A stretch of DNA of 64,000 nucleotides from Acidobacteriota bacterium (GTDB lineage: Bacteria > Acidobacteriota > Terriglobia > Bryobacterales > Bryobacteraceae), in NCBI GenBank assembly GCA_014584705.1, contig JACTMJ010000009.1:62001-126000 (forward strand), written 5' to 3'. Below the pieces are notes generated by a model. It ran no database searches. It had not been told where the DNA came from and was given only the letters and a program-made list of their open reading frames with translations. Positions 8,215 through 18,365 of the stretch are shown here, one piece after another. Every line of letters begins with the position of its first letter. Within the stretch, counting starts at the first letter, position 1. The position numbers and the translations under genes are program-made.

Positions 8215-9108
8215 TTACGCCGTTGCGGGAGCCGCGGGCTCCGGCGCGGGGGCCGGCTTATTCAACAGGCGGCGCAGAGAACGCGCCACATAGCGCTTCA
8301 ACTCGTGCCGCGTCACCACGGCGTCCAGAAAGCCGTGCTCCAGCAGAAACTCCGCCCGTTGAAATCCTTCCGGAAGTTTTTGGCGAATGGTCTGCTCAAT
8401 CACGCGCGGTCCCGCGAAGCCAATCAACGCCTTCGGTTCGCCGATGTTCAGGTCGCCCAGCATGGCGAAACTGGCGGTGACGCCGCCCGTCGTCGGATTG
8501 GTGAGGATGCTGATGAACGGAATGCGCGCATCGTCCAGAGTGGCCAGCATCGAGCTGATCTTGGCGAGCTGCATCAGGCTCACCATCCCCTCCTGCATGC
8601 GGGCGCCGCCCGAAGCGGAAACCACCACCAGCGGATGGCCGCCCTTCAACGCCCGCTCCGCCGCGCGCGCCAGTTTCTCGCCCACCACGGAGCCCATGCT
8701 GCCGCCGATGAACTGCAACTCCATGGAGCAGAGTTCCACCGGCTGGCCGTGCATCTTGCCGGAGGCGCATATCACGGCATCCCGAATGCCCGTCTTCTCC
8801 TGCATCATGCGCAAGCGGGACTTGTAGGTCTTGCTGTCCGTGAAATGGAGCGGATCATTCGATACCAGGTTGGTGTCCTGCTCCACCCAACCCTCGTCCA
8901 GCAGCAAGTCCACCCGTTGCCGAGCGGAAATCTGGTAATGATGGCCGCACTTCGGGCAAACGCTCAGGTTCTCTTCAAAAACCTTCTTCCAAAGAATCTC
9001 GTTGCACTCGTCGCACTTGAACCAGAGGCCCTCCGTGCGCACCACACGCTCGGATTGCTCTTCGGGAAGGGGTTTTACCTTCGATTTCGGACGGCTGAAC
9101 CAGGACAT
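8215..9108 (-). CDS. accD: acetyl-CoA carboxylase carboxyltransferase subunit beta
   Basis: A 297-residue protein of normal AccD length. It has the four-cysteine zinc ribbon near the N-terminus (C32, C35, C51 and C54: KCDECN then CPKCGHH) and the crotonase-fold carboxyltransferase core (VVVSASGGARMQEGMVSLMQ, then LTNPTTGGVTASFAMLGD and GFAGPRVIEQT). With AccA it transfers the carboxyl group from carboxybiotin to acetyl-CoA, the first committed step of fatty acid synthesis. The last dozen residues are Pro/Ala-rich. accA, accB and accC are not in the window. cysS lies 111 bases upstream and the ABC-F gene 25 bases downstream, all on the minus strand. Confidence 0.96.
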   Translation of the reverse strand: MSWFSRPKSKVKPLPEEQSERVVRTEGLWFKCDECNEILWKKVFEENLSVCPKCGHHYQISARQRVDLLLDEGWVEQDTNLVSNDPLHFTDSKTYKSRLRMMQEKTGIRDAVICASGKMHGQPVELCSMELQFIGGSMGSVVGEKLARAAERALKGGHPLVVVSASGGARMQEGMVSLMQLAKISSMLATLDDARIPFISILTNPTTGGVTASFAMLGDLNIGEPKALIGFAGPRVIEQTIRQKLPEGFQRAEFLLEHGFLDAVVTRHELKRYVARSLRRLLNKPAPAPEPAAPATA

Positions 9109-9219
9109 GCTTTTGCCGCGAACACGCCGCTACCGGCACGATTCGCATCTCCATTGTAACCGTTGTGTCATCGCGGAACGGCCGAATTCTGCATCCCGCC
9201 ACGGCGCCGCCTCTTCGCG

Positions 9220-10620
9220 CTACTTCCGTTTCCAGCGAATGCCGTCGCGCGTATCTTCGAGGATGATGCCCTGCGCCGCCAGTTCGTCGCGAATCTCATC
9301 GGAGCGCTTGAAGTTGCGCTCCTGCCGGGCGCGCTGCCGCTCCGCAATCAGCGCATCCACCTCCGCATCGCTCAGGCTGCCTTCCCGCTGCGTGGGCTTC
9401 AGCACGTCGAAAACCTGGTCGAACGCCGCCAGCAGGCCCTTTGCTTCTTCCACGTTGCCCGCGCAGAATTCGTCGCTGTCCATCGCCGCGTTGGTCTCGC
9501 GGACATATTCGAAGATCGCCCCCAGAGCGCCGGCGGTGTTCAGGTCGTCGTCCATGTCCGCTTCGAACTCGGCCCGGGCGCGCGCGATCCTCTCCTCCAC
9601 CTCGGGGCACTTGCCTTCCTTGAACTTCGCGGTGTTCAGCCGCAGTTCGAAATTGCGCAAGCGGTCAATCGCCGTTTGCGCCGCATCGAGATCCGCGAAC
9701 GTGAAGTTCAATTTGTTGCGATATGGCACCGCAATCAGACGGTAACGGATCGCTTCCGGAGAGTAGCCGCGTTCGAGCACGTCCCGCAGCGTATAGAAGT
9801 TGCCGAGCGATTTCGACATCTTCTGCCCCTCGACGATCAGGTGCTCCGAGTGCAGCCAGTAGCGCACAAACTGCTTGTGCGAGATGCACTCGGCCTGAGC
9901 AATCTCGTTCTCATGATGGGGGAACGTGAGGTCAATGCCGCCGGTGTGGATATCGAGAGTCTCGCCGAGATACTTGTTCGCCATGGTGGAGCATTCGATG
10001 TGCCACCCGGGGCGTCCCGGGCCCAGCGGCGTATCCCAGCCCGGCTCGCCGTCGCGCTTCGCTTTCCACAAGACGAAATCCCGGGCGTCGTCCTTGTCAT
10101 ACTCGTCCACGTCCACCCGCGCGCCCGCCTGCATTCCTTCGACGTGCAGGCGAGAGAGCCGCCCGTAGCGCGGGAACGTGGCGATGCGGAAGTAAACGGA
10201 ACCTTCGCTCACGTAGGTGTGTCCGCCCTCCGTCAGCGCCTGGATTGCCGCCACCATATCGTCGATATGCTCGGTGGCCCGCACCAGGCGTTCCGGCCTC
10301 TGTAGCCGCAGCGTCGCCGAATCTTCGAGGAAGGCGTCCTCGTATTGCTGCGTGTACTCCCGCAGGCTCTTGTTCTCGGCCATCGCGCTTCGGATGATCT
10401 TGTCTTCCACATCCGTGATGTTCATCACGTGGTCGAGTTTGTAGCCGCGATAGGCCAGCCATCGCCGCAGGATGTCCTGAAAGGCGAACGAGCGGAAGTT
10501 GCCGATATGCACGTAGTTGTAGACGGTGGGTCCGCAGGTGTACATGCGGACGGTCGGCGGGTTCAGAGGAGCGAAGTCCTCCATTTGCTGGCTGGCGGTG
10601 TTAAAGAATCGAAGAGCCAT
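9220..10620 (-). CDS. cysS: cysteinyl-tRNA synthetase
   Basis: A 466-residue class I aminoacyl-tRNA synthetase with the expected landmarks. The zinc ligand Cys is in MYTCGPTVY near residue 28, the HIGH-like motif is YVHIGNFRSF, the substrate and zinc region is PGWHIECSTM, then TGGIDLTFPHHENEIAQ, and the KMSKS loop is GQKMSKSLGN. The C-terminal DALR-like helical domain and the anticodon-binding end (LAAQGIILEDTRDGIRWKRK) complete it. The length is normal for bacterial CysS. It charges tRNA-Cys with cysteine in the cytoplasm. It lies directly upstream of accD on the same strand. Confidence 0.97.
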   Translation of the reverse strand: MALRFFNTASQQMEDFAPLNPPTVRMYTCGPTVYNYVHIGNFRSFAFQDILRRWLAYRGYKLDHVMNITDVEDKIIRSAMAENKSLREYTQQYEDAFLEDSATLRLQRPERLVRATEHIDDMVAAIQALTEGGHTYVSEGSVYFRIATFPRYGRLSRLHVEGMQAGARVDVDEYDKDDARDFVLWKAKRDGEPGWDTPLGPGRPGWHIECSTMANKYLGETLDIHTGGIDLTFPHHENEIAQAECISHKQFVRYWLHSEHLIVEGQKMSKSLGNFYTLRDVLERGYSPEAIRYRLIAVPYRNKLNFTFADLDAAQTAIDRLRNFELRLNTAKFKEGKCPEVEERIARARAEFEADMDDDLNTAGALGAIFEYVRETNAAMDSDEFCAGNVEEAKGLLAAFDQVFDVLKPTQREGSLSDAEVDALIAERQRARQERNFKRSDEIRDELAAQGIILEDTRDGIRWKRK

Positions 10621-10722
10621 TGTGTGCGGTTGTTGCGGAGCCGGGAAACGATTTCCTAATCAGGATAGCAATTGCTTCTCCGGCCCCGCGAACGCACGCG
10701 GCGCTCTCCCGCGCTTTGGCCG

Positions 10723-13461
10723 CTAAAGGCGCAGCAGCGCCGTCACCGTGTCCTCGTCCAACTGGCGCTTCAGCTTAAAGCCCAGCTTCTCGCAGATGCG
10801 CTGCATCGCGAAATTTTCCGAGAGAATCTCCGCCGCGACGTATTCGAGTTTCTCGTCCCTCGCAATACCAATCAGCCGCGTCAACAGTTCCGTGCCCAGG
10901 CCCATGCCGTGCACGGCATCGGTCACCAGAACCGCGAACTCCGCACCGTTCGTCGCCCGGTCTTTCCGGAGCCTTCCCACGCCGAGAATCTCCGCTTCAT
11001 CGTCCGCGATTCGGCGTTCGGCCACCAGCGCCAGTTCGCGGTCGTAGTCGTTGAAGCAGATGCGCTGCAAACGTTCGTGCGCGATCCGCTGGTCCAGTTT
11101 TAGGGTCTGCAAATACCGCAGATACACCGTGCGTTCGCTCAGGGTCTGGTGCATCTTCACCATCAGCGGCTCGTCCTCCGGACGGATGGGCCGCAGCAGC
11201 AACTCCATGCCCGTCCGCGACGTCCACTTCGCCACATAGCGCGTGGGGTACGCACGAATTGCCAGGTGCGGCAGATCCGCGTCCGCCACGCTCGCCGGAT
11301 GCAGCACCACGCGGGCGTCCAGCGCCAGCATCCGCGATTCGCTCACGAGCAGCGGGTTGATGTCAATCTCCTTGATGCGCCGAAGTTCCGCCACCAGACG
11401 GCTGAAGCGCACCAATAACTGCTCCAGCGCGTCAAAATCCACGCTCTTGCGGCCGCGCACTCCCTTCAGCGCCTCGTAGATCCGGGTCTGCTCCATCATC
11501 CTCCGCGCGAGCGTGCTCGTCAGCGGTGGCAGCGCCAGTCCGCGATCTTTGTAAACCTCCACCAGAGTCCCGCCGGAGCCAAAGAGCAGCACCGGCCCGA
11601 ACTGCGGGTCGAGGCTCGAACCAACAATCAGTTCATAGCCGTCCAGCCGCACCATCGGCTGCACGGTTACCCCCTGGAAATGCTCCGCTCCCGCCGCTTT
11701 CGTCACGCCCTCCCGGATGTTTTCGAATGCCCGCCGCACGGCGGCCTCATCCTGCAGGTTCAGCTTCACACCGCCCACATCGCTCTTGTGCGTGATGGTT
11801 TCGGAGTACAGCTTCAGCACCACGGGGTAGCCCAGTTCCCGAGCGTGCGCGGCGGCGCTCTCCGCATCGGCGGCAATCACGGTCTTCACCACCGGAATCC
11901 CGTAGGCGCTCAGCAGTTCCTTTGATTCGAACTCGGTAAGAATCTCTCGCCCCTCATCCAGCGCCTTCTGAAGGATGGCTTCGGCCTTCACGCGCCGGTC
12001 GCTCTCGTCGGCCTGCACTTCCTCGCTCTGGGGCGTCTCATAGAGACCCCGCAGGTTGTACGTGTAGCGGTACATGTAGACGAACTGCCGCGCGGCCGTG
12101 TCGGGATAGGGGAAGGTCGGGATGCCGGCCGAGTTCAGAATGGAGACTCCGTTCGCGACATCGTTACCCCCCATCCAGCTCGCCAGAACCGGCTTCCCGT
12201 TGAGTTTCGCGTAGCTCTTCATCACCTCGGCCGTGGCCGTCGAATCGGTCATTGCCTGCGGTGTGAGAATCACCAGAAACGCGTCGGTATTCGGGTCTTT
12301 GGAAACAATCTCCAGGGTCTTCGCATAGCGATCCGCCTTCGCGTCACCCAGGATGTCCACCGGGTTCCCGTGGCTCCACGCGGAGGGCAATATCTCGTTC
12401 AGCGCGGCTACCGTTTCGGGCGCGAGTTTCGCGAGTTCGGCGTTGTTGGTGGCCAGCGCGTCCGTCGCCAGTACGGCCGGACCGCCCGCGTTGGTGATGA
12501 TCGTCATGCGCGGCCCGCGCGGCCTTGGCTGTTTGGCCAGCACCTCCGCCATGTAGAAGAGATCGGAGATGTTGTTCACGCGCAGTACGCCGCTGCGCCG
12601 GAAGGCGGCGTGCAGCACTTCGTCGCTGCCCGTGAGCGATCCGGTATGTGAAGCCGCCGCCTTGGCCGCCTCCTCACTGCGGCCGGGCTTGATCACAATG
12701 ATCGGCTTCGTCAGCGCCACCTCTCGCGCCGCCGAGAGGAAATAGCGGGCGTCCCCGATGCTCTCCATGTAGATGAGAATCGCGCGCGTCTTGGGATCGT
12801 TGCCCAGATAATCGATCAGGTCGCCCCATCCGACATCGCTCATGGAGCCGATGGAAATAAACGCGCTGAAACCCACCTTCTCCGTCACGCTCCAATCGAG
12901 CACCGCCGTGCACAGCGCGCCGCTCTGGCTGATGAAGCCAACGTTTCCGGGCAGGGCCATTCCGTGGCCGAATGTGGCGTTCAATCCGCTGATGGGGCTC
13001 ATCAGCCCCAGGCAATTCGGCCCGATAATGCGCATCCGGCCGCGCCGCGCTTCGTCGAGCAGCTTCTGCTCCAGCGCCGCGCCTTCCGGACCCGTCTCCT
13101 TGAAGCCGGCCGAGATGACGATGGCGTTCTTGATGCCCGCGTCCACGCATTCGCGGACGATCGCCGGAACCCCCGGAGCGGGCGTCGTAATCACGGCCAG
13201 TTCCACTTCGCCGGGCACGGCGGCCACGTTGGGGTATGCCTTGATTCCCAGCACGCTATCGCGCTTCGGGTTCACCGGAAACACGGTTCCCCCGAACGGG
13301 TTGCTGATAAGGTTCCAGAACACCGTCCGGCCCACGCTTCCCGGCGTTTCCGTCGCGCCAATCAATGCCACGCTGCGTGGCGAGAAGAACGATTCGAGCG
13401 GATGCCTCCCGCCGCCCAGAATTGCGGTTGCCGGATCTGTTCCCGGAGCTTTGATTGCCAT
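10723..13461 (-). CDS. fused NDP-forming acyl-CoA ligase and GNAT acetyltransferase (Pat-like)
   Basis: The 912-residue product has the order: CoA-binding Rossmann domain ([20 protein letters not shown], about residues 25-125), succinyl-CoA-ligase-like flavodoxin domains with the conserved [12 protein letters not shown] histidine region (about 150-470), ATP-grasp domain ([21 protein letters not shown], about 500-715) and a C-terminal GNAT domain (about 745-912: [20 protein letters not shown], then [19 protein letters not shown]). Proteins of this layout include ADP-forming acetyl-CoA synthetases and the Pat protein lysine acetyltransferases, which inactivate acyl-CoA synthetases. Whether the ligase half is active cannot be decided here. 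The frame extends to 13533, but the ATG at 13461 with AAGGG upstream begins at the usual place, so I use it. Confidence 0.88.
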   Translation of the reverse strand: MAIKAPGTDPATAILGGGRHPLESFFSPRSVALIGATETPGSVGRTVFWNLISNPFGGTVFPVNPKRDSVLGIKAYPNVAAVPGEVELAVITTPAPGVPAIVRECVDAGIKNAIVISAGFKETGPEGAALEQKLLDEARRGRMRIIGPNCLGLMSPISGLNATFGHGMALPGNVGFISQSGALCTAVLDWSVTEKVGFSAFISIGSMSDVGWGDLIDYLGNDPKTRAILIYMESIGDARYFLSAAREVALTKPIIVIKPGRSEEAAKAAASHTGSLTGSDEVLHAAFRRSGVLRVNNISDLFYMAEVLAKQPRPRGPRMTIITNAGGPAVLATDALATNNAELAKLAPETVAALNEILPSAWSHGNPVDILGDAKADRYAKTLEIVSKDPNTDAFLVILTPQAMTDSTATAEVMKSYAKLNGKPVLASWMGGNDVANGVSILNSAGIPTFPYPDTAARQFVYMYRYTYNLRGLYETPQSEEVQADESDRRVKAEAILQKALDEGREILTEFESKELLSAYGIPVVKTVIAADAESAAAHARELGYPVVLKLYSETITHKSDVGGVKLNLQDEAAVRRAFENIREGVTKAAGAEHFQGVTVQPMVRLDGYELIVGSSLDPQFGPVLLFGSGGTLVEVYKDRGLALPPLTSTLARRMMEQTRIYEALKGVRGRKSVDFDALEQLLVRFSRLVAELRRIKEIDINPLLVSESRMLALDARVVLHPASVADADLPHLAIRAYPTRYVAKWTSRTGMELLLRPIRPEDEPLMVKMHQTLSERTVYLRYLQTLKLDQRIAHERLQRICFNDYDRELALVAERRIADDEAEILGVGRLRKDRATNGAEFAVLVTDAVHGMGLGTELLTRLIGIARDEKLEYVAAEILSENFAMQRICEKLGFKLKRQLDEDTVTALLRL

Positions 13462-13640
13462 CGGTACACCCTTGCTTCGAGTGGAGTGCGCGCGGCCCCG
13501 GCCCGCCGTTGGCCGACGGGAGGAAGCCCGCACACCTCCACCCTATCACTCAGGCCGGGGGCTGTGTGCCACAATTGCGGAGTATCAGGGCTGCAATCCT
13601 GAAATACGGCAATTGCGCCCCGCGAAAGCAGTTGGCGCGG

Positions 13641-15125
13641 CTACGCCTTCCCCCTGGTTCTGGCCACGGCATCCCGCCAGCCCGCGAAGTGCCGTTCCCG
13701 CTCCGCGTCGCCGATCTTCGGCTCAAAGACGCGCTCCGCCTTCCAGAAACTGGCGATCTGGTCAGTGGATTCCCAATAGCCCACCGCCAGCCCGGCGAGG
13801 TATGCCGCACCAAGCGCCGTAGTTTCCGTATCGGCGGGCCGCACGATCTTGCAGCCCAGCATGTCCGCCTGGAACTGCATCAGGAAATCGTTCTGCGCGG
13901 CGCCTCCGTCCACCCGCATTTCCGTGATCGGCGTGCCCGCGTCCGCCGCCTGCGCATCAATCAGTTCCCGGCTCTGATAGGCGATCGCTTCAAGCGTTGC
14001 GCGGACGATGTGTGCCGCGGTGGCCCCGCGCGTCAGGCCGCAGATCACCCCGCGCGCGTCGGAATCCCAGTGAGGCGCGCCCAGCCCCACGAAGGCCGGC
14101 ACGAAGTAGACGCCCGCGGAATCCGGCACGCTCTCAGCGATGGCCTGGGAAGCCGGTGCGTTCGGGATGAGCTTCAGCGAATCACGCAGCCACTGCACGG
14201 CCGCCCCCGCGATGAATACGCTGCCCTCCATCGCGTACTCCTTCTCACCCAGCAGCGCGGCCGCTCGCGTGGTGATCAGGCGGTTCTTGGAGTGCACCAG
14301 TTTTCCACCCGTGTGCAGCAGGCAGAAGCAGCCCGTCCCGTAGGTGTTCTTTCCCATGCCCGGCTTGAAGCAGGCCTGGCCGGCCAGAGCCGCCTGCTGG
14401 TCTCCCGCGATTCCCGCGATGGGAATCTCGGCGCCAAGCAAATCTCCGTCCGTCACACCGACAATCTCGGAGGATTTCGCGATCCGCGGCAGCATGGCCC
14501 AGGGCACGTTCAGTACGCGCAGCAGATCCGCGTCCCACTCGCCAGTCGCAAGATTCATGAGCATCGTTCGGGATGCGTTGGTTTCGTCGGTCACGTGCAC
14601 TTTGCCGCCGGTGAGTTTGGAGATCAGCCACGTATCGATGTTGCCGAAACAGAGTTCGCCATTCTCCGCACGCTGTTGGGCTCCCGGAACGGCATCGAGC
14701 AGCCAGCGCAGTTTCGTCCCCGAGAAATAGGGGTCAATCACGAGGCCGGTGCGCTGCTCAATCCACGTCCGGTCCGGGCTTTCGTTCAACCGTGCGCATA
14801 TCTCGCTTGTGCGCCGGCACTGCCAGACGATTGCAGGGAAGATGGGCTCGCCCGTCTTGCGATCCCACACCACGAGCGTCTCGCGCTGGTTCGTGATGCC
14901 AAGCGCCGCGATGTCCTTTGCGTCCGCGCCCGCCTGGGAAATCGTCTCGCGCGTGGCGCGTAATTGGGCCTGCCAGATTTCCTCCGGATCCTGCTCCACC
15001 CAGCCCGGCCGCGGGTATCGGGAAGGGAACTCGTGGCTGGCCATCGCCCGCCGCGCGCCCTCCGCGTCATAGAGCGCCGCCCGGGCGCTGCTGGTGCCTT
15101 CATCCAACGCCAGAATCCGTTTCAC
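13641..15125 (-). CDS. glpK: glycerol kinase
   Basis: A FGGY-family carbohydrate kinase of 494 residues, the normal GlpK length. Diagnostic segments are the N-terminal phosphate loop ILALDEGTSSARAALYDAEG, the glycerol contact region WVEQDPEEIWQAQ, the ATP-domain segment NTYGTGCFCLLHTGG and the FGGY signature region MRVDGGAAQNDFLMQFQADM. It phosphorylates glycerol to glycerol 3-phosphate. The open frame continues upstream to 15290, but the GTG at 15125 gives the standard N-terminus (KRILALDEGTSS) and has GGAG about 12 bases upstream. No glpF or glpD is adjacent, so uptake and oxidation genes must lie elsewhere. Confidence 0.95.
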   Translation of the reverse strand: MKRILALDEGTSSARAALYDAEGARRAMASHEFPSRYPRPGWVEQDPEEIWQAQLRATRETISQAGADAKDIAALGITNQRETLVVWDRKTGEPIFPAIVWQCRRTSEICARLNESPDRTWIEQRTGLVIDPYFSGTKLRWLLDAVPGAQQRAENGELCFGNIDTWLISKLTGGKVHVTDETNASRTMLMNLATGEWDADLLRVLNVPWAMLPRIAKSSEIVGVTDGDLLGAEIPIAGIAGDQQAALAGQACFKPGMGKNTYGTGCFCLLHTGGKLVHSKNRLITTRAAALLGEKEYAMEGSVFIAGAAVQWLRDSLKLIPNAPASQAIAESVPDSAGVYFVPAFVGLGAPHWDSDARGVICGLTRGATAAHIVRATLEAIAYQSRELIDAQAADAGTPITEMRVDGGAAQNDFLMQFQADMLGCKIVRPADTETTALGAAYLAGLAVGYWESTDQIASFWKAERVFEPKIGDAERERHFAGWRDAVARTRGKA

Positions 15126-15323
15126 AGTGATGCCCAACTCCTCTCCGGCGCGCCGTTCGTTCAGAGCGACGCTCCAGCCGATTCTATGACACCAGCGGCC
15201 ACCCGGAGAACGCGAGGCCAAGAGAACCGGCGCGGGATGCCCGTTCGGGGCGAGGCGAAACGGGGCGGCGATCCGCCCTAAGCGGGACATTCCCGAGGGC
15301 CTTCCCGGCTGTGTGGGAAACGA

Positions 15324-15352
15324 TTGACGCTTAAAGATGTACGGAATATACT
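15324..15352 (+). promoter_or_regulatory. strong sigma-70-type promoter that implies a leaderless transcript
   Basis: TTGACG at 15324-15329, a 17-base spacer and TATACT at 15347-15352 make a near-consensus promoter. The -10 element ends only six bases before the ATG at 15359, so the expected start of transcription falls on or beside the start codon. No Shine-Dalgarno sequence is present. Confidence 0.7.
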
Positions 15353-15358
15353 TGTTTC

Positions 15359-16183
15359 ATGCCACACACAGATGTGATCGACGCCCCCCATGCCCAAGCC
15401 ACCGACGTTCATGCCCTCCCGGCCGACAAGATGCCGGGCCACTGGCTGCTCGCGAGTCTGGGGAAGCGCGTGCTGCGCCCCGGAGGACTCGAGATGACAT
15501 CGCGCATGGTGGAGAAGCTCGGCATCGGGCGACAGGACGACGTTCTGGAACTGGCTCCGGGCCTCGGCGTCACCGCGCGGATGACGCTTGGCCGCCATCC
15601 CCACAGCTACACCGCCGTCGAGCGGGATGAGAAGGCCGCGAAGAACATCGTCGGCCTCATCGAGGGGTCCAGAAACCGCTGCGTGCTGGGCACGGCCGAG
15701 GATACGGGGTTGCCGGCGGCGTCCTTCTCAGTCGCATACGGCGAAGCCATGCTCACCATCCAGGGCGGTCCGGCCAAGCTGCGGATCCTGCAAGAGGTCA
15801 ACCGCGTCCTGAAGCCGGGCGGCCGCTACGGGATTCACGAGCTTTGCATCGTTCCCGACGAAGCGGGAGAAGCCATCCGCAAGGAGATTGAGAAGCGCCT
15901 TTCCACCGGGATTCACGTAGGGGTGCAGCCGCTCGTGGCGAAGGAGTGGAAGCAGTTGCTCGAATCCGCCGGGTTCAAGGTGCTCTGGGCGAAGCGTGCG
16001 CCGATGCACCTGCTGGAGCCGAAGCGCCTCATCCGCGACGAAGGGTGGGCGGGGGCGCTCCGCTTCGCCTTCAACCTGCTGCGCCGCCCGGCCGCGCGGA
16101 AGCGGGTGCTGAGTATGCGGCGGCTCTTCCGGGAATATCAGGACAATCTCGAAGCAATCTCGTTCGTCTGCCAGAAGCTGTAG
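15359..16183 (+). CDS. class I SAM-dependent methyltransferase
   Basis: A 274-residue protein with a Rossmann-fold methyltransferase core. Motif I is DVLELAPGLGVTARMTLG (about residues 60-80), the acidic end of strand two is TAVERDEK, and motif II/III is FSVAYGEAMLTIQGGP followed by EVNRVLKPGGRYGIHEL, the standard UbiE/type-11 pattern. The C-terminal third contains a basic helical part (RLIRDEGWAGALRFAFNLLR, then RPAARKRVLSMRRLFREY). The methyl acceptor is unknown; quinone, lipid or small-molecule substrates are all possible. The translation start coincides with the predicted transcription start. A good rho-independent terminator follows at 16206. Confidence 0.85.
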   Translation: MPHTDVIDAPHAQATDVHALPADKMPGHWLLASLGKRVLRPGGLEMTSRMVEKLGIGRQDDVLELAPGLGVTARMTLGRHPHSYTAVERDEKAAKNIVGLIEGSRNRCVLGTAEDTGLPAASFSVAYGEAMLTIQGGPAKLRILQEVNRVLKPGGRYGIHELCIVPDEAGEAIRKEIEKRLSTGIHVGVQPLVAKEWKQLLESAGFKVLWAKRAPMHLLEPKRLIRDEGWAGALRFAFNLLRRPAARKRVLSMRRLFREYQDNLEAISFVCQKL

Positions 16184-16205
16184 CGGCAAGCTCCGCCGTT
16201 CAGGA

Positions 16206-16266
16206 GGCGCTGGGGTCTCGCCGCTCCGTTGTAACCCGGATGCGGCGGGGCCCCAGCGCCATTTTT
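16206..16266 (+). terminator. rho-independent terminator of the methyltransferase gene
   Basis: A 19-base-pair stem pairs 16206-16224 (GGCGCTGGGGTCTCGCCGC) with 16242-16260 (GCGGCGGGGCCCCAGCGCC), with only two G-T pairs. ATTTTTG follows. The T run is on the plus strand only, so it mainly serves the methyltransferase and not the converging E1 gene. Confidence 0.85.
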
Positions 16267-16271
16267 GCGGG

Positions 16272-18302
16272 TCAGTACCGAATCACCTTCTCGACCGCCC
16301 TCTCTAAGTCTTCCACCGAAGGCAGCACCGCCAGTTCGAGGTTTGCGGCCGAGGGCACGAACGAATCCTTCGCCCCCACGCGCACCACCGGCGCATCCAG
16401 ATAGTCGAAGTAGCGCTCTCCGATGAGGGCGGCCACTTCGGCGCCAAAGCCCATGGTGAGGGAATCCTCGTGGGCCACCACCACCCGGCTGGTCTTCCGC
16501 AGACTTTCGAAGATGATCTCTTCATCGAGCGGAATGATGGACCGGAGATCGATGATCTCGATCGACAGGCCTTTCTCTTCGGAGCGGCGCGCCAGTTCGA
16601 GCGCGAGATAGACCGTGCTGCCCCAGGTGACAATCGTGACGTCCTTCCCCTCGCGTCGCACACGGCCTCTGCCGAAGGGAACGAAGTAATTGCTATCCGG
16701 CTCCGGTGATTTTGCCTGCACACGCCGGTAGAGGCCCTTGTGTTCCAGAAAGATCACCGGGTCTTCCGATCGCGCCGCGCTCTTGATCAGGCCCTTGGCG
16801 TCGTCCGCGCAACTCGGGAACACGACTCTCCAGCCGGGGATATGCGCGAAGAACGATTCCACGCACGCCGAATGCCACGGCCCCCCCTTGATATAGCCGC
16901 CCACCGCGATGCGAATCACCACCGGGCAGTTCCACTGCCCCTGGCTTCGCCAGCGAACGGTGGCGATCTCGTCGCGCATCTGCATGAAACCGGGCCACAG
17001 GTAGTCGCCGAACTGAATCTCGACGATCGGCTTGTATCCGCCGATCGCCATGCCACCCGCCACGCCCACGATGCTTGCTTCCGCCAGCGGCGAGTTGAAG
17101 ACGCGATCCCCGAATTTGTTGGCGAGGCCGCGCGTCACGCCGAATACGCCGCCCTTGGGGTCCGAGATATCCTCCCCCCACATCACGATCTTCGGGTTGT
17201 GCTCCATCTCTTCCCGCAGACCGTGGTTGATGGCGTCGATCATCGTCACCGGGTCTCCGGGAAGGACGCTGGCTGGCGGGGCATCAACTATCGGAGCGTC
17301 GTTGGCCGCGAAGATATGCGCCATCAGATCGTCTTCCGCCGGCAGCGGGGCCTTGTCCGCCTCGTCAGCCGCTCGATCCACCTCACCCCGAATCTCCGCG
17401 CGGAGCTTCTCCACCGCATCCTTCGTGAGCAGCCCGTGCTCAAGCAAATACTGTTCGGTCTGGTAGATCGGATCCCGCCCCGCCAGCTCCGCCAGTTCTT
17501 CCTCGTTGCGGTACTTGCGCTGATCGTCCGAGGAGGAGTGGGAATCGATCCGGATTACCCTGCCTTCCACCAGCGCCGGGCCGCCGCCCCGCCGCATCCC
17601 CTCGATGATGGGCGGGAGCATCTGGTACATGGGCTCAAACCAGGTTCCGTCGAGATCAAAGGTCGGCATGCCGAACCCTTGGGCGATCCGGTGAATCTCG
17701 GACGAGGTCTGGCTGGCTTGGGGAACGCTGATGGCATAGCCGTTGTTCTGGACGACGAAGAGGACGGGCAGTTTCTCTCGCGCCGCCCAGTTGAGGGCTT
17801 CGAAGAATTCGCCCTCGCTCGTGGCGCCTTCTCCGGAGGAGACGTAAACGATGGCGTCGGACCTATCCTTGGCCATGGCTCGTGCCATGCCCACGGCCGG
17901 CAGATACTGGGTTCCGGTGCAGGCCGTCTGCGCCACCAGATTCAACTCGCGAGAGGAGAACTGCTCCGGCATATTGCGCCCGTTCGAATTCGGATCGCCG
18001 CCCCGCGTCAGCATTCCCAGGAAAACGTCCCGCAGCGGCATTCCCAGGCCGATAGGGATGCCCTTGCCCCGGTAGTAGGTGAAGAACCAGTCGTGCCGCG
18101 GCTTCAAGAGCAGCGTCATTCCGATCTGAAGCTTTTCATGGCCTCTGGTAGAGGCGTGGAAGGTGCATTTTCCTTGCCGCGCGAAAACCTTCATCCGCTC
18201 TTCGACGTAATACACGGTCAGCATCTTCCGGTAGAGCTCGAGCGTGAGTTCGTCCGGTACAATCCGGCCCCCCTGCGGTTGCAGTACGGTCTCCGTGGCC
18301 AT
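16272..18302 (-). CDS. 2-oxoacid dehydrogenase E1 component, alpha and beta fused
   Basis: A 676-residue thiamine-diphosphate enzyme in which alpha and beta subunits of the branched-chain/pyruvate dehydrogenase E1 are joined. The alpha half (about 10-330) has the ThDP/Mg motif DAIVYVSSGEGATSEGEFFE with NNGYAIS; the beta half (about 350-676) has VMWGEDISDPKGGVFGVTRG, AEASIVGVAGGMAIGGY and the transketolase C-terminal domain (TIVTWGSTVYLALE, then EIIDLRSIIPLDEE). It decarboxylates a 2-oxo acid and acylates lipoyl-E2; sequence does not settle between branched-chain and other 2-oxo acids. No E2 or E3 gene is adjacent. Its lipoylated partner needs LipA, encoded at 2.0-3.0 kb. The start has a GGAGGTTCC-type site. 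Confidence 0.9.
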   Translation of the reverse strand: MATETVLQPQGGRIVPDELTLELYRKMLTVYYVEERMKVFARQGKCTFHASTRGHEKLQIGMTLLLKPRHDWFFTYYRGKGIPIGLGMPLRDVFLGMLTRGGDPNSNGRNMPEQFSSRELNLVAQTACTGTQYLPAVGMARAMAKDRSDAIVYVSSGEGATSEGEFFEALNWAAREKLPVLFVVQNNGYAISVPQASQTSSEIHRIAQGFGMPTFDLDGTWFEPMYQMLPPIIEGMRRGGGPALVEGRVIRIDSHSSSDDQRKYRNEEELAELAGRDPIYQTEQYLLEHGLLTKDAVEKLRAEIRGEVDRAADEADKAPLPAEDDLMAHIFAANDAPIVDAPPASVLPGDPVTMIDAINHGLREEMEHNPKIVMWGEDISDPKGGVFGVTRGLANKFGDRVFNSPLAEASIVGVAGGMAIGGYKPIVEIQFGDYLWPGFMQMRDEIATVRWRSQGQWNCPVVIRIAVGGYIKGGPWHSACVESFFAHIPGWRVVFPSCADDAKGLIKSAARSEDPVIFLEHKGLYRRVQAKSPEPDSNYFVPFGRGRVRREGKDVTIVTWGSTVYLALELARRSEEKGLSIEIIDLRSIIPLDEEIIFESLRKTSRVVVAHEDSLTMGFGAEVAALIGERYFDYLDAPVVRVGAKDSFVPSAANLELAVLPSVEDLERAVEKVIRY

Positions 18303-18365
18303 GGAACCTCCAGTGCAATGATTCTACCGCCGCCGTTCGGACGAGAGAATCGTGCTTGCAAACCA

